Source: Rotaria socialis
Lineage: Eukaryota; Rotifera; Eurotatoria; Philodinida; Philodinidae
Direction of reading: 5' to 3'
Length of the DNA stretch: 64,000 nucleotides
NCBI GenBank assembly: GCA_905331475.1
Contig: CAJNYU010000357.1
Coordinates: 1-64,000 of the forward strand
The notes under the pieces are model-generated. The model worked only from the letters and a program-made list of their open reading frames with translations, searched no databases and was not told the origin of the DNA. Shown in pieces: positions 24,101-37,730 of the stretch (position 1 is its first letter; the number at the start of each line of letters is the position of its first letter). Both the position numbers and the translations under genes were made by a program.

Positions 24101-25390
24101 TTAATACAATTCGTAGCTATGCTTTGCCATCGTTATAACACATTTCAACATATATTGGCATCAACTAAACTTCGTTCAAGTAAATTTGAAGGCGTTCGAA
24201 TTGAAGATATTATGGATATTGTTAAAATGCTTCAACAAATCAAAGTAAGGAAAATCGATTAAAGAAAGTTGTTTTCTAAAACAAAATGTTTGCTTTAGCC
24301 CATTGACGAAGAGAATGAACCGTTACCTGATTATAGCGATGGCGAAATCGATAAAAATGATAATCCAAATCACGGCATGAGAGGTGACGATGATGGATCG
24401 CAAGCTGGATCGGGCGATGATGATGTTTTTATTCAAGCAGCAGCTATTGCTGGTGATTTAAATAATGAATCGGCTGCAGGAAAATATCATGTCGTCGATG
24501 AAAATGGAGCAGTTAATGTAAGAAATTATTGTTATTTTCATTCCATATTTTATAGAAAATCTATTCAAAAACATCTATAAAATTGATTGACAAAATATTA
24601 ATATTCATCTAGGTATCAAACATATAGAATAATAGCGAAAATATCGAACACATGATAAATTTGAAAGAATCTTAGTTTTTCCAAAACCTCGATCAAAGCA
24701 CTTTGAACAATTCTACACGTATACTTATTCGAATTCAACAGAGAAAATGCCATCAAGAGCAAATTAGTTTTCATTAATCTATATTTCATGTTGTATAATT
24801 TAGCGAAAGATTCGTCACAGAATTAGTCGACGTAATCATGGCAAAACTCCCGATAATCGTCCTCATCGTAAAGGTATGGATAATCCATCGTTTCAACATG
24901 ATGAATCTCAACATGGTATTGAACGTATCACATCACCAAAACGAAACCGAAAAATACGATCGAGTATATTCATTGGCTTCTTTCAAAATTCAATAATAAA
25001 ATGTTGTTGCTGTTTTTTTTCTATTATCAAATTTCAGGTGCAAGTCCATCGAAAAAACCTCCACGCAATGCTAAAAGTCGTGCACATAGTGAAAATCGCC
25101 ATCTCAACCCTCATATACGCCCCCCACAACAACCAGAAGCATCTGTTTTAACAACTACTCAAGGTGGAGCTTCTGCTAATCATCAACCATCGTCACACCA
25201 TCAACGTCGTACACATTATAATAAAAAATTGCAAAAGAAAAATTCCCTTGATGCCAATTTTCGTCGTCGTGTCGAAAAATTAAAAGAAGCTACAAGTTCA
25301 ACAGAACTTGATATGAAATTACTTGATAAAAAGATGACTAAAGTTTTGTTCAATATGCATGGTGTTCCAGTTGGACCCAATGTTTTATAA
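18183..25390 (+). CDS. CHS: Chitin synthase, metazoan multi-pass type
   Basis: A GT2-family glycosyltransferase that polymerises UDP-GlcNAc into chitin at the plasma membrane. Sixteen exons (first 18183-18374, last 25038-25390) join with consistent phase throughout to 1670 residues. The N-terminal half has many membrane helices. The catalytic core shows SVDGDVDFGPDSV, IHPIGSGPLIWYQ, LGCVLCAPGCFALYR, GEDRFLS and NQRRRWIPST, followed by a helix cluster and AWGTRED, the animal WGTRE motif. After that come a coiled region rich in Gln/Glu (about 23430-23750), two more helices (about 23930-24130), an acidic segment and a basic, His/Arg-rich tail. There is no myosin motor, as expected outside molluscs and fungi. 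Introns are mostly 50-70 bases, with longer ones at 20770-21424 (655 bases), 20225-20513 and 24518-24803. A Gly-rich, Asp/Asn-rich loop (about 19390-19560) precedes intron 3. All key catalytic residues are present. Confidence 0.96.
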
Positions 25391-28300
25391 GAACAAAACA
25401 AAATGAAAATCTCAGTAAACTAATAACAACAAGAAAAATGAAATTGTCCGCTATCATCATTTGCTATTTTAATTGGTCGCGTGTGAGTGTGTCACATTGA
25501 ATTAACACATGTTCAGTACACATCGTCAAGGTTTGTGTGATCATATGACGATCGGACTAACTTCTTTGTGAGCACACGAACGACATTCCTCTTCTTTTTT
25601 TTTTGTTGTCCTTTGTTTGGCTAAATGATGATTTTGCGCTCATATGTATATATGATTTTAATTTGTTTTGAATGAGAGAATACGACCCTTATAAATAAAT
25701 AAATAAATAAAATATATCATAAATCAATCTATCATAAAGTAAAGGATTATTCTCTTTTTCTTTTTCTTTAATTATTTGCATGATTAATAAAATTAGTCTG
25801 ATCATCGTACGGAATCTTTTGTGTGAGTTTTAATCTGGCGGCGAGAGCCAATATACAGCACCTGTCTACTCAAGAAAAGCCGATTGAAGTTAAAACGTGT
25901 GTGTGTGTGTGTATGTGCACTCAGTTAATAGTAAGCTTTCAACTGTTAATAATCTTCTTTGTGAACGTATTTTGTACAAAACAATACAAATGGATTCTAG
26001 TCTGACAACGAAAATATATATAAATATAGGATATTCATGCTTGAGGCATCATTTAGTGTTTTGAAGCGATAACATAAATTTGTTCTGGTCGATTTTAAAA
26101 GAAAATTTATTATTCTTCTTAATACAAAGACGAATCACCTGTTTAGAAAAATAAAATCTTCTCAATAGTTTAGGTCATAACTTATAATCTTTAAAAAAGA
26201 ACAGAGACATTTCGCTCAGGGTGCCGATCATGGGATAATGATGATGTCATGGTTTGTTATTTGCTATCGTCTTCGATGTTAATCATGTTGAATATTGATT
26301 TCATTAGTTTTCTTCTCTTTTTAAGTTTACATATTATCCACACTTGAAAATATCCGTCTATTAAACAATAGTTTAAGTTGTTGTTGTTTTCATACGAACT
26401 CCCATATTAGTTCCAAACATTTGAAGTTTGAATACTTGAACGTACACATATGTATATGTCACGTTTTTGTTCACTTGATTGAATCGAATGAAATTGAACG
26501 AATAAAAAAAGTACGAGGAGAGAGAAAAAAACCAACTGAACTGAACTGTACATTAGACGCGCCGTATTATACCTCTTAATTTGTTCACATCGTTGCGGTG
26601 CCGTCAAATGATGGAGAAATTCCCGATGACATTTATATTTATTTCAATAGCGACAGAAAATAAAATAAATGTGTCTAAGAGTATGTATTCACATAATGCT
26701 TATATCGTTATTCAATTGAAAGTAAATCAGGTTGGTATGTTATAATTAACTTTTATTGAATATATATGAAAACTGAGAAATTTCATTCGATATTTGAAAT
26801 GAAGACGAAGAAGAAGAAAAGACTTTCTATATACGTATATATTAATTTATATTCATCCAATAGCTAGGGTTTCATTAGAGAATTTCATTTCAAATATGTA
26901 CATATCTTTTTTTTCTTAACAGATCAACGTATATTATTGTCTTTAAACTAGTTCTAAGGTTTCGTTTTAGTCATCGTTCAAAATTAATTTGTACCAATAA
27001 GACTTCTATGAGTCGTGCTTATCCATATATGATCACTTTTTTTCTTGTTAAAATGAATTTGTATGTATAAGATGTTGACATACATACATACAGAAAGTTC
27101 AATCGTATTGAATTTATTCACGGGAATGACTTTCACTTGTCTGTTAGTCTTGTTGATTGAACAACAGTCGTTCGGATGACGATGCCGACATCATAGACAT
27201 TTTGTATTCCATTTTCTTATTTATAATATTGAAAATTCATAAATGTTCTAAAGTGATTGAATTCGAAATCACGTTTGTCAAACAATGCATGTTCGCGGTT
27301 TTTTGTTTCTATGCATTGTAAGCACCTAATAATTGTTCTTAATCAAAAGATCTCACTTTCTTTTATGCAGTCAATTGACTCTTTCCGCATTATTTCAAAG
27401 AACGAATATGAGAAAAAAAGAACAGTAGGGGTGCTATATTTTCTTCACTCACTCTCTCTCTCTCTCTCTTCGCACTTTATCTAAATCTCGTTTGACATAC
27501 AATTTAATCAACTGTACATGAAGCTCATTGTCTAAAGAAGTACTTATAGCTTTTTTACTACTCTTATGTAGATGAACAATTGCTTCCGTTTATCATACTC
27601 CAACTGAAGAAAACAATAGAGAAAAGGAGAATGGATACATAATAATCGACATCTGATTAGAATGTTGGCCTTCTTACGTCAAGATGCCTCGAGGCATCTT
27701 TTTCTGTTAAAACAATTGTATGTGTGTGTATGTTCAAACACACACACACACATATATACATATTATCTATTTGATGCCTCGCAGCCCTGTCCTTCTATCA
27801 TAGTCTATCTCTTATCAGCTTCAGTCGGCGCATTCTCAGGAAAAAAGAAGTAATGAAATCTTTAAGGTGCAAATAAATGCTGCGTATAAAATAACAATTC
27901 TTTTTTCTCTCTCTCTCTCTCCTTCTTCTTTTCTCAACTAAATGCTGTCTATGGAATGTATGAGATGGCGCGTCGGCGTCGGCATCGATGTATGAAATAT
28001 GAAGACACTGTGTACGGTACCACATTTTTGATCATTAGACGTTTTCTCTTTTTTTAATGTCTAAGATGAAATTTAATACAATTGGCCTAAAAAAAGTATT
28101 CGTGCGTGTTTAATATTGTGTAATAGTGTTGTTATTATTCCATATATATATTTCCCTTGCTAATGAGAAGATGACCGCTAGACGAAGACTGACTACCGGT
28201 AATTAACAGTAACGTACATATACACAGAAAAAAACGGGAAATCACGTCTGACATTGTGTATATGTATATATGTATGCATGTGTTCTGTTAAAACAATCAC

Positions 28301-28813
28301 CATTCATAGGATATAAATCATTGTTGAAACAGAAGACGCAGTGAGAGAGATTGAGATGGTGATTTTAGTCACGTACAAAACGTGCGACTCATTTATTTCA
28401 ATGAACTTCAACATGGTTTACTGTTAGTGGAACAAAAATGTACAAACGTTTTTTTTCTCTTCTTGAGTCTCCTGAAAGAGAGTGACACAAAAAAGGTATA
28501 TCCTCTTCGTATTCTTTTCTTTTTTCTTCTGTCGCTCGCTCGCTCGTCTCTTCTCTTATTCTCTATTCAGCAATGACCATCATTGGTAGTTGTCCGATAT
28601 AGAGAAGAGAAAGAGTTCCGTGTAAAAACATTTGCTAACTATACATACACATTAACATTGCAAGAAAGAGAGAGAGAGAGAGAGCGCAAAAATATCTACA
28701 CATATTGTCGTTCGTCGAGTGAAGGTGAAATAAAATGACATTATCAACAACTTATGTGAAGTCATTTTGTAATTGATATTTTACGTATGTATCATATTTT
28801 TGTTTTGTTCTAG
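25391..28813. other. Gene-free region after chitin synthase
   Basis: Contains a run of AATA repeats with several AATAAA signals (25693-25715) fitting chitin synthase 3' end formation, TG/AC and TC microsatellites (for example 25899-25913 and 27742-27752) and pyrimidine tracts. No supported exon on either strand. The right end should include the promoter of the Ig receptor gene. Confidence 0.45.
28667..28684. repeat. (AG)n microsatellite
   Basis: Perfect AG dinucleotide tract about 130 bases before the Ig receptor start. Confidence 0.85.
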
Positions 28814-31800
28814 ATGTATTTCATATTATTCATTTTGTTCAATAACTTTCTATTTATTCATCCAACTTCTATTGAACGAATAAAAGTCCGTGAAAATGTT
28901 AACGTAACAATGACATGTCGCTTTAATTCGGGACAACATTTATTAACAACAAATTATTTAACATCTGTTCCATCTTTAGCATCGTTTAATAAAATATTCG
29001 ATAATAATTACTCGGGTAATATTATCCTTTTCTATAAAGATGATATACAAGTTATTGGTGTTCATACAACATCCAATGATCCACAAAAATATTTAATTCG
29101 ACGAGACAATTTCTTTACATATCAATTGACGGTACTTAATGTACAATTAGAATCTTCCGGATTATATAAATGTCAAAATTTTACAGCAAAAGAAGAAAAT
29201 CTTTTTCAACTTAACGTTATGGGTATGTTTAGAATGCAATATAATATAGTTGGAAACAAAACAAGAACGAGTGTTTAGTATCTAAGATTAATCTTTTTTT
29301 GACCCAACGACGTATGTGTCTGTTATTATTAGAATATGTCAAGCAAACCGTTGCCAGTAGAGCCGATATGTTAATTCTTGCATAATATATCTGACAACAT
29401 CCAAACATCGAGATATCAGCATGAGTATAGTAGAAACAAAAAAAAGACTACTGTTTTCACGCTTCTATTACAGCATATATATATATATATACATACATCA
29501 AGCAGCTGTACAAAGTTCCGGAAAATCAATCTTTTCTTTACTATCATTGATAGACAAATCTAGAATGAATCTTATTCTCAGCTTGATATATATGTTGACA
29601 TTTTTTGTGACTCAGTAATTATTCTCATAGATGATGTAATAATCTAAAAAGAAAAGAGTCGAGACAGTAGGAGTAATTTTGAAGATGAACGACTCGTGCG
29701 TGAATCATGAATATAATTACCAACTATTATTTCATCCGCATGAGAGAATTTTTTAGTTAAAGTTCATGTTCATTGAGCTACATGTATCCTAGTCAAGAGT
29801 CAATCGTGAGATCAAGGCAAGCATCTGCTGCACATGGGTACCTCATAGACGAAAGGCAATGAATGAGGATGTCAATGAGGTTAATCATCAATCATTTTCC
29901 CATTGAGAACAAAACTCGTTAATTTGTGTGAGTATCTACAAGTATGCATGTTTAATAGAAGATAATATTCTTTACTTCCTCATTGCTGGTAAAGGTTACA
30001 AGAATGAAAATTCTCTCTGGAAGCAGGAAAAGAAAACAAGAACAGTCGTACAATCAATTATGATAGACACAGAGCATGTCTGTTCAATGTAGGATATAAA
30101 TGAAAGATGACAAAGGATAATCAATTTACTCTTTCTTCTGTAAATCAGATAAATACAAAAGATATAAAGATGAGAGGTTACTCTCACTATAATCTGATCG
30201 AGTTTTTCTCTCATTTTCTTTTCCTTTTCTTTTTTTGAAACACTAATTAATATGAAAATGTCTAAATTTGACAAATAAATACAAAACAATTAGCCATCAT
30301 CGCTTCATTGTCTATTATTTATCTGTCATCCGACAGGAAAGATGAACATTCATTAGTTACTCTGGACAATAGAAGAGAAACGAAAAAAAAAAACGAACAC
30401 ACCTTGAAATAATTACAGACAATTGAACAGGACGTGTTTCGCATGTTGGTTAGCCGCTTTAGCCTACGGGTATTGAATACAAGATATGTCACACCCCCGC
30501 CTTCAATATAGACAATATGTGTGTGTGTGTGGGTACGCGTACATGAAAATATTTGTCAATCACTAACGAATAGAAACAGGAAAAGAAGGTGTTGTCAATA
30601 TATAGACAATCTATTGACACCAATACGGCGAAAGTAATCAGATCAACATGTGAAAAAAACATTTTTTCTTGAAATTTTTTAGTTCCACCTTCTCGCCTTC
30701 GTTTGAGTCCATCGCCGTCGTTACCTGTCGCTGATGGAACATCCGTTTTATTCAATTGCACTAGTGACCGGGCTTATCCAATACCAACATTTGAATGGTA
30801 TAAAAATGATAAATTAATTCAGCGGTATGTATAAAAATCGAAATGTTATTCTTTTCTTTTCATCAGTCTTAATGGAATTATTATTCGTTTCTTTTTAGTT
30901 CAATCGGTACGAGTATTCACAATGAAACAAATACACCAAGCTTTTCAAGTTCATCTCTTTTAACACTTGTTCTTTCACCTTTTGATCATGATCATGTACT
31001 ACGTTGTCAAGTAACTAATGAAGCGAGCATTCATGATACAAATGTTGAACTTAAACTCGATGTTTTCTGTGAGTAGTAGACACATACAGAATATTTATTA
31101 AAAGCTACTTGACTAGTTTGTTTGATCGGCCGACTGACACTATTCTTGTTTTTTTGTTTTTTTTTTGTTAGTTAAACCCATTATCAATATATCTTGGAAT
31201 CAAAAACAATCACCAACAACACTTACTGTAATTGAGGATACTATTGAAACAATAGATTGTATAGTATCAGCTAATCCATCAGCAATGGCAAATATTGAAT
31301 GGTTTAAAAATGACCAATTAATTAGAGGTAAGATATAGTCGAATAGTGTTTTATTTTTTCAAGAGTTTTAATTATATGTTCGCTTGATTTTATTGTAGGA
31401 GAAAATCAAGAGCAATTAAAAATTAATTTTAGTCGAATGGAAAATGTACAAAAATTAAGTTGTCGAGCAAGAAATACCATCGGACAATCTGAAGCAACTG
31501 TCAATGTTGATATTCTATGTAAGTTAAAGAGAAGCTAATCTCGTTTTTAAAAGGCAAGGAGAAACGAAGTTTTTTAAAAATAATTAGATAAACCAAAATT
31601 ATCAATGGCGGATCGTATGACATTGAATCAAGGTGAAAAACTTATTTTAAAATGTTCTATTGATTCAAATCCGTTTTGTCATCAAATTCAATGGTTTCAT
31701 AATGATAAATTAATACATACACAAGCATGTTCATTAATAAATCGAACATATACAATAGTTGAATATACTATTCCAAATGTTTATCGAATACATTCAGGAA

Positions 31801-34686
31801 AATATACGTGTGAAGTTAAAAATTGGCTTAATACCGGCTTTGATAATCGCCGTGAAGCTACAACACAAATATCAACTGATGTTCGAATACAATGTAAGGA
31901 TTTATTCACTCGAGCGAAAAATAGTCAATACTCTTTGAAAGAACAGCTTGACGTTAGGCAACAAAGACTATTCTAATAGGAACATTTATAGGCAACCGAT
32001 GAAATATAAATCTATATTGCCATTTATGATAATCGAAAAAAAGATAAGTTGAAGGAGAAAAGCAGATGAAGACTTTGTTAGCTAACACTAAATGACTTAT
32101 TATCTTGATGTTCTCGATGATAGATTTCTCGGTTATGTCAACTGTTTTATGTCACCTGGATCTGTTCCCTGCTAGCTGAAAATAGATTCGATGACAAAAC
32201 TTAATGATTCAATTTGCGGCATAATCTATCGAGTGTAGAAAATGAAAGTAAAAATAGTTTGACTAATCAAACATCTGGAATAGACAGGAGGGAGCAACTA
32301 TCGTGTCTATTAGGACATGTGACTCATGACATTTAGTGGAAGTTTAACACGAACAGTTAAGAACATTGATCCTAATGAAAAATGATGACGCAACTAAAGA
32401 TTAAGTCGATGCTACAGCTACTGAATCGAGTCACATCGTCTGTTCATTAAAAGAATCAAAGTCATTTATAAAATTTCATTTCATTTATATTTTAAATATT
32501 TATTTGATTTAGATGCTCCATTTATTTTAAATTCAATTAAAAAATTAGCTATTCAAGAGAATCGTGATATAAAAACAGAATGCTTGGTTGATGCGTATCC
32601 AAAAGGTGATATAGTATGGTTTGGACCGAGCAGTCAACGATTAAGTTCATTTACGGAAGAAAAAATTCTTAATGCAACAGTGATTTCATCAATATTACAT
32701 TGTGAGTTTAATAATTCTTCTATGAATTTAACTAAATTATTTATTGTCGTTTTTTGTTAGTACCGCCATCTTATCCATCAAAATTTGGTTTATTTCGATG
32801 TTTAGCTAAAAATGAATTTGGTCAACATGATTTTTCAATAAATTTTCAACCGCCAGGTTTACCCGATCCACCAAATCAATTGCAAGCAATAAATGTAACT
32901 CATTCGTCATTTATTCTTACTTGGCAAACAGCTTACAATGGTGGCTCAAATTTAATCTATCATATTAGTCTTAATGGTAATCGTACAGAAGAAAGACAAA
33001 CAACTTTAAATTCAATAAGATTTACCGGTAAGTTTAACTCTGATGTTTCATCGTAATTTCTATATCTGGCTTATGTTTAGATCTGCATGAAAAATCTCGG
33101 TATTATGCAAAAATTCGTACGAAAAATGATCATGGCTTTAGTGATTATTCAAGTACATTGGTTATTATAACCAATGAATATCCATTTCATGCCGAAGAAT
33201 TTCCTCGGATTGAACGTGCTTCTTATACAACTGATGGTCGTCGAATACATTTTGACTTGAGTCAACCACGTTCATCATCGATTTCGAGAGATCAATTATG
33301 TCTACAACATTATCATATGACATTTTCAAGTATTGAAACTACAAATGATTTACCATCTTGTATTCCATTGAATTCTTTACAACAATCAAACAATGAAATT
33401 GAAATAGCAATTGATCAAGCGAATATACATTTAAAATTGTGTTTAATAAATCAAACTGATATTTGTACAAAATCTATACCAATACCGACTGGTGTAGCTC
33501 TATCGAATGATTCATCGGAATTAGTTTTAATTCTAATTGGTAAAAATAAGATCATATGGCATTAAAAAAGAATAATATAACATATTTTTGTTTTATCAAT
33601 TTCAGGAGCTATATTAGGTTTGTGTGCTGTTGCTGCATTAATTGGACTATTTATTTGTATACAACAACGACGACGTAGAAGAAAATCTAAACATTCTTCA
33701 ATGGAAACCATAAAATCAAGTTCAAATGGGCATCAAACAGATAATTTTCATGCAACACCTGTACGAGTTGTTGATACGAATGCTTGTTTGTATTATCCAG
33801 CACAAACTTCAACAGTCAATGAAAGTATGTGAAGATCTTTTTTGTTTTTATCAATTAAAATTTATTTGATTTTTTTTCAGTGCGACCGAACGGAACACTG
33901 TTGTATAATTCAGAAATGCCCAATGGTATATATTCAATTCAAGGTGAGTAAATAAAAATAAAAAATGACAAAAAAAACAAAACCGGAATTAAAATGAAAA
34001 CCTATATGTGCATGTCAAATTTTACCATTCCATATCAGGTCCAACCAAAATGACAATAAGAACAGGTTTTGCAAAAGTGAAACGAGGCTTGAAAGCCTGT
34101 TAGTATGATTGTCCACACTGCTATCCGTATGTGTGCTTGTTTAATTTATCACGAAAACACATCGATTTACTTACTACTTTTCTCACATTTCCATGTCGAA
34201 GAATATCTTCTTGCATTGGAAATTCATTGATTTTTCTCTACTAATTCTTTCGAACGAAACGATATTATTTAATGATTAACTAAAATTTTCTCTCCTGCAT
34301 ATTTAGAAAAGAAAAATTCTATGTGTTTTGATTCCGGTATGCCATCGACAACTTCAAATAATTCAGATTCGGCTTGTTCACAAGCATTTTCATCATCGGA
34401 TATTGACGGACAAATAATGAATGCCTATTTTGATCGTTCCGACGGTGAACTTCTTGTTAATGGACGATTAATGGCAAAAAATAATCATTTACCTGATATA
34501 CAACAATTATTTTTAACGAAATATAATGGAGCAACTGATATACCATCATATAAAATTGCGACTCGAGAAGATAATCATTTAAATTTAACATCACATGGTA
34601 GAATATCATCCGAAGAAGAAAGTGGTTTTTCTACTCCAACAAAATCTCATAACGGGAAAAAGCTTGTCTACGAAGTTGTTGTGTGA
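28814..34686 (+). CDS. Ig/Fn3 single-pass adhesion receptor (nephrin/echinoid-like architecture)
   Basis: Twelve exons (28814-29222, 30683-30824, 30899-31068, 31172-31327, 31399-31518, 31588-31893, 32513-32701, 32761-33027, 33081-33539, 33606-33824, 33881-33943, 34307-34686) join to 959 residues. Ten of the eleven introns are phase 1, the pattern of exchangeable Ig modules. A signal peptide (MYFILFILFNNFLFIHPTS) leads to an IgV-like domain (VTMTCRF...SSGLYKCQN). About four further Ig domains follow, recognisable by FNCTS/FEWYKND, IDCIV/IEWFKND, LKCSI/IQWFHND/KYTCEV and TECLV/IVWFGP. An Fn3 module (PDPPNQLQAINVTHSSFILTWQ) precedes a second divergent Fn3-like segment. One helix (AILGLCAVAALIGLFICI) is followed by RRRRRK and a Ser/Thr-rich tail ending YEVVV. 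Homophilic or heterophilic cell adhesion is inferred from architecture; I cannot assign an ortholog. Intron 1 is 1.46 kb and intron 6 is 0.62 kb, both without exons I can see. Confidence 0.88.
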
Positions 34687-35092
34687 ATTTTTTGTTTTCT
34701 TTCTTTTTTTCTTTTAAATATATTTATACATAGTGTATTTCATTTCTTTATATATATATATATATGCATATATATATAATTACATGAATATATATCCTTG
34801 ATTTGTTTGTGTGTACTTTCCGCATAATGATCCTTCGAAGTTTCCTTTGTTTCAGGTTGCGTTTTTATAAAAAATAAAATAGGAAAGAAATGAATTTGAT
34901 TTTTGTTTTCAAAGGCAAAATTTCTTCTTTTTTCCTTCTTCGTTCGTTTCATCTAAATATTGATTGTATGCAATACAATATGACTCGATTTATATTGTTA
35001 ATAAGAAGCACTTGAAAAAAAGATTAGATTTTTTTTCTCGTTCGTTAATATGTTTTCTACAAGCAACCATTTTGTACAATATTTCTATTGTA
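34687..35092. other. Intergenic, 3' end of Ig receptor
   Basis: Pyrimidine-rich sequence and an interrupted (TA)n tract (about 34750-34790). Nothing coding. Confidence 0.5.
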
Positions 35093-37730
35093 ATGGACGA
35101 AGAAAAAGACCAGGATGGTGATGATGATGGATGGAAAACAATTAAACCGGATGTTATCCTATTTGAAACATCGATTGGGTAGGTCTGATATTTGATAGTT
35201 GCTATTTTAACTTAGACAACGACGTTCGTTTATGTTCTAATTGGCTTCTATGGTTTGTACACAGTAGATATTTCCTATGGTTTCAATTGCTGATCATGTT
35301 TGATTATGAGAGGCTTCTTGCCATCTAATTTAATAATCATATTCAGAGATTGCAATTTTATTAATAGCCTATAGAGAGGAGAAAAAAAATATTATATTCA
35401 TCATTTTAAATAAACAATCTTCAGCATAGTATTAGGGTTTTTTTTTTCTATTTGAGAAACAAGAATCGCAAAAAGAGCAGCATAAAAGATTTGTACTTCG
35501 TCGTTTTTGCTACTCATACAATCATTAGAACATATTTATCGCTACTTGTGATTAGTAGGATACACGGCAGTGTCAACATCTTCAAAACAATCGCTTTTTT
35601 TTCTGTCGCTATTTTTGAAACACTCAGCACATTACAACCTAGATATATAAACGAAACATTCAATCTCATGAGCACCGTATTAAAGAAAAGGTTTTCATGC
35701 AACTTGCATTTTTTAAACATATCTTTATCGATGATTTCTACTAGGAGCCTTGAAAAGCCCATACCTCATCCAATTTTGGATGATCCATCGAAAATGATGA
35801 GAATTATAGGCAAGTTAATTTGTTTTAATATTTCATAAATAATCAATTCTTTATTTTATCAGCCAATCCAGTCTATGATAAATTAACTTTTTCACGTGCA
35901 GTTAATATGCGCAAAGTTACTTCTACTCATCAACAATCACCCCAATTGAATAGACCAAAACAAAAAACTCTGAATACGCGATCTAAATCTACTGATACTT
36001 CACACACTGACATAACGGTAAATTCAAATTCTTTTTTGCAAAATTAAATTTTTGAAAGTAGAATTCAGTAATATTGAAAAAATTGATTATAAAATCCCGC
36101 GAAGAATTAATATACATCGAATTAAAGCTAGAATCGTTGACATAACCATTAAAAATTATTTTTCTAAACTAGAAAAAACTTCCCATAAAATAAATAAAAA
36201 AATATTCTTCTTGAATATAAATGGATTAAATAAATAGCGATTCAATTTGTTAACGTTTCGTGTTTGTAACAATAAAAAATGAGTAAAAAAGTTCGTTTTG
36301 ACATTCATTTAACGAACTTTGATGTGTATAGTTACTTGTTAAATTGACTACAATGAACTTTTAAAGGTCACTTAATCCTGTTTACCATGAGTCAGACATA
36401 CATTGGTTTTCATCCCATTAGGTTTGTCTATTGTTGAATGATAAATATCAAGAGAGTAAATTTTGTAGAAAAATATGCATAACACTTTCAAAGTTTTCTA
36501 TCTTATAATTTATAGAAATTTTAGGAATTATAAATATTCAAATTTACTTTGTTTGTTTTCTCTTATCAACATGAAAATGAAATCGCTTTTTATAAATAAC
36601 GAATTCTATGAAGTTCTTTATAAAAATAGGCTCTACCCAATCCATCAGAATTAAATATTAGTAAAGTGGAGTCAAATATATCATTTACTCGTCGAGGTGC
36701 TGCTGCTGCTGCTGCTGCACCGCCACCCTTTTGTCTTCCAACACCACCACCAGCAAAACTAATAGAAGCACAAATTCTTTCTTCAACTACTTCGCGTTCT
36801 CGTGCTAAAACTCCTCGAACAAATACACAAACACTTCAAGCAGCATTAACTGAAAACAATAAAGATGTTAAAAAGCCAATAGCTGATGGCACAGTTCGTT
36901 ACGTAAACAGTCGTCATGGTTTTGAAGTTCAACGTTACTCATCATCGAATTGGTTAGCAGTTGATGTATACACAAAAGATGCTTGTCAATCGCACGAAAA
37001 AACTTTCCGTGAAATGCTCGATAAAAAACGTCAATATGAACGTTTATCACGTAGTATTTATTCATCGGAATATTATACTCAACGATGGGACGAATTACTA
37101 AAATCATACAAACAAGGCCATTTAACACATGCCGAATGGGCCCAGCAAAACTATCAATTATTTTGTTTGAAAACTTTATATTCTCAAGCAATCAAACGGG
37201 AACAAACTCATATTGAGGCATTTGTGGGTAATTCACGACGCGATCGGGCTAAAAGCGCATTTAAAGAATGGAAAGAAACAAAATCCGATGACAATCCTCA
37301 ACATCAAACTCGTTTAACTACAGCTCGTAGTCATCGGACAACAGAAGCAGCGTCATCATCTTTTCTATCAACGACTTCATTTCCAAATTCATCATCAAAG
37401 ACAGGTGATCAAAATCATACCACATCATCGGATAGAAGCCATCGGCTATCAATGTCAACCAATACAGATAGTGAACTTCAACGAATACCAAATAATCAAC
37501 CTAAAAATTCTTCACAGAATACATCAAATATGTCATCATCATCGTCATCGTCGTCGTCGTCGTCAACAACATCGTATGTATTCGATGAACAACGTTGGTC
37601 GTTACACGCTATGCTCAAACGTGTTGTTGGACTTGCTGAACCATTAAAACAACCGTCAACTGTTACTAAACGTAAACATTCACCTATGACAAATGCAAGC
37701 AATGATAGTGGTTTTGAATCTATTTCATAA
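35093..37730 (+). CDS. Uncharacterised 468-residue protein
   Basis: Four exons (35093-35178, 35745-35809, 35863-36017, 36630-37730) join in frame. The N-terminus is acidic (MDEEKDQDGDDDGWKTIKPD), followed by PHPILDDPSKMMRII and NPVYDKLTFSRAVNMRKV. A seven-Ala run encoded by GCT/GCA repeats and a Pro-rich patch (about 36700-36760) come next. The most conserved-looking part is helical and charged: YTQRWDELLKSYKQGHLTHA, EWAQQNYQLFCLKTLYSQAI, then SRRDRAKSAFKEWKETK. The tail is low complexity, with ten consecutive Ser from TCA/TCG repeats (about 37530-37565), ending DSGFESIS. The AFKEWKETK motif resembles repeats seen in MAP9- or CCDC-type microtubule proteins, a weak resemblance only. The second intron (35810-35862) starts GCAAGT, a GC-AG intron. 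I do not recognise the family. Confidence 0.8.

Noticed and set aside
30421-30490. tRNA-like text (GGTTAGCCGCTTTAGCC)
   Set aside because: No cloverleaf with acceptor pairing and T-loop could be formed.
34740-34952. Minus-strand Lys/Ile/Tyr-rich frame
   Set aside because: Made by a TA microsatellite and A-rich DNA; no homology or splice context.
36868-37702. Minus-strand frames over the uncharacterised gene
   Set aside because: Antisense shadows of a strongly coding plus-strand exon; the Asp run is the complement of TCG/TCA repeats.
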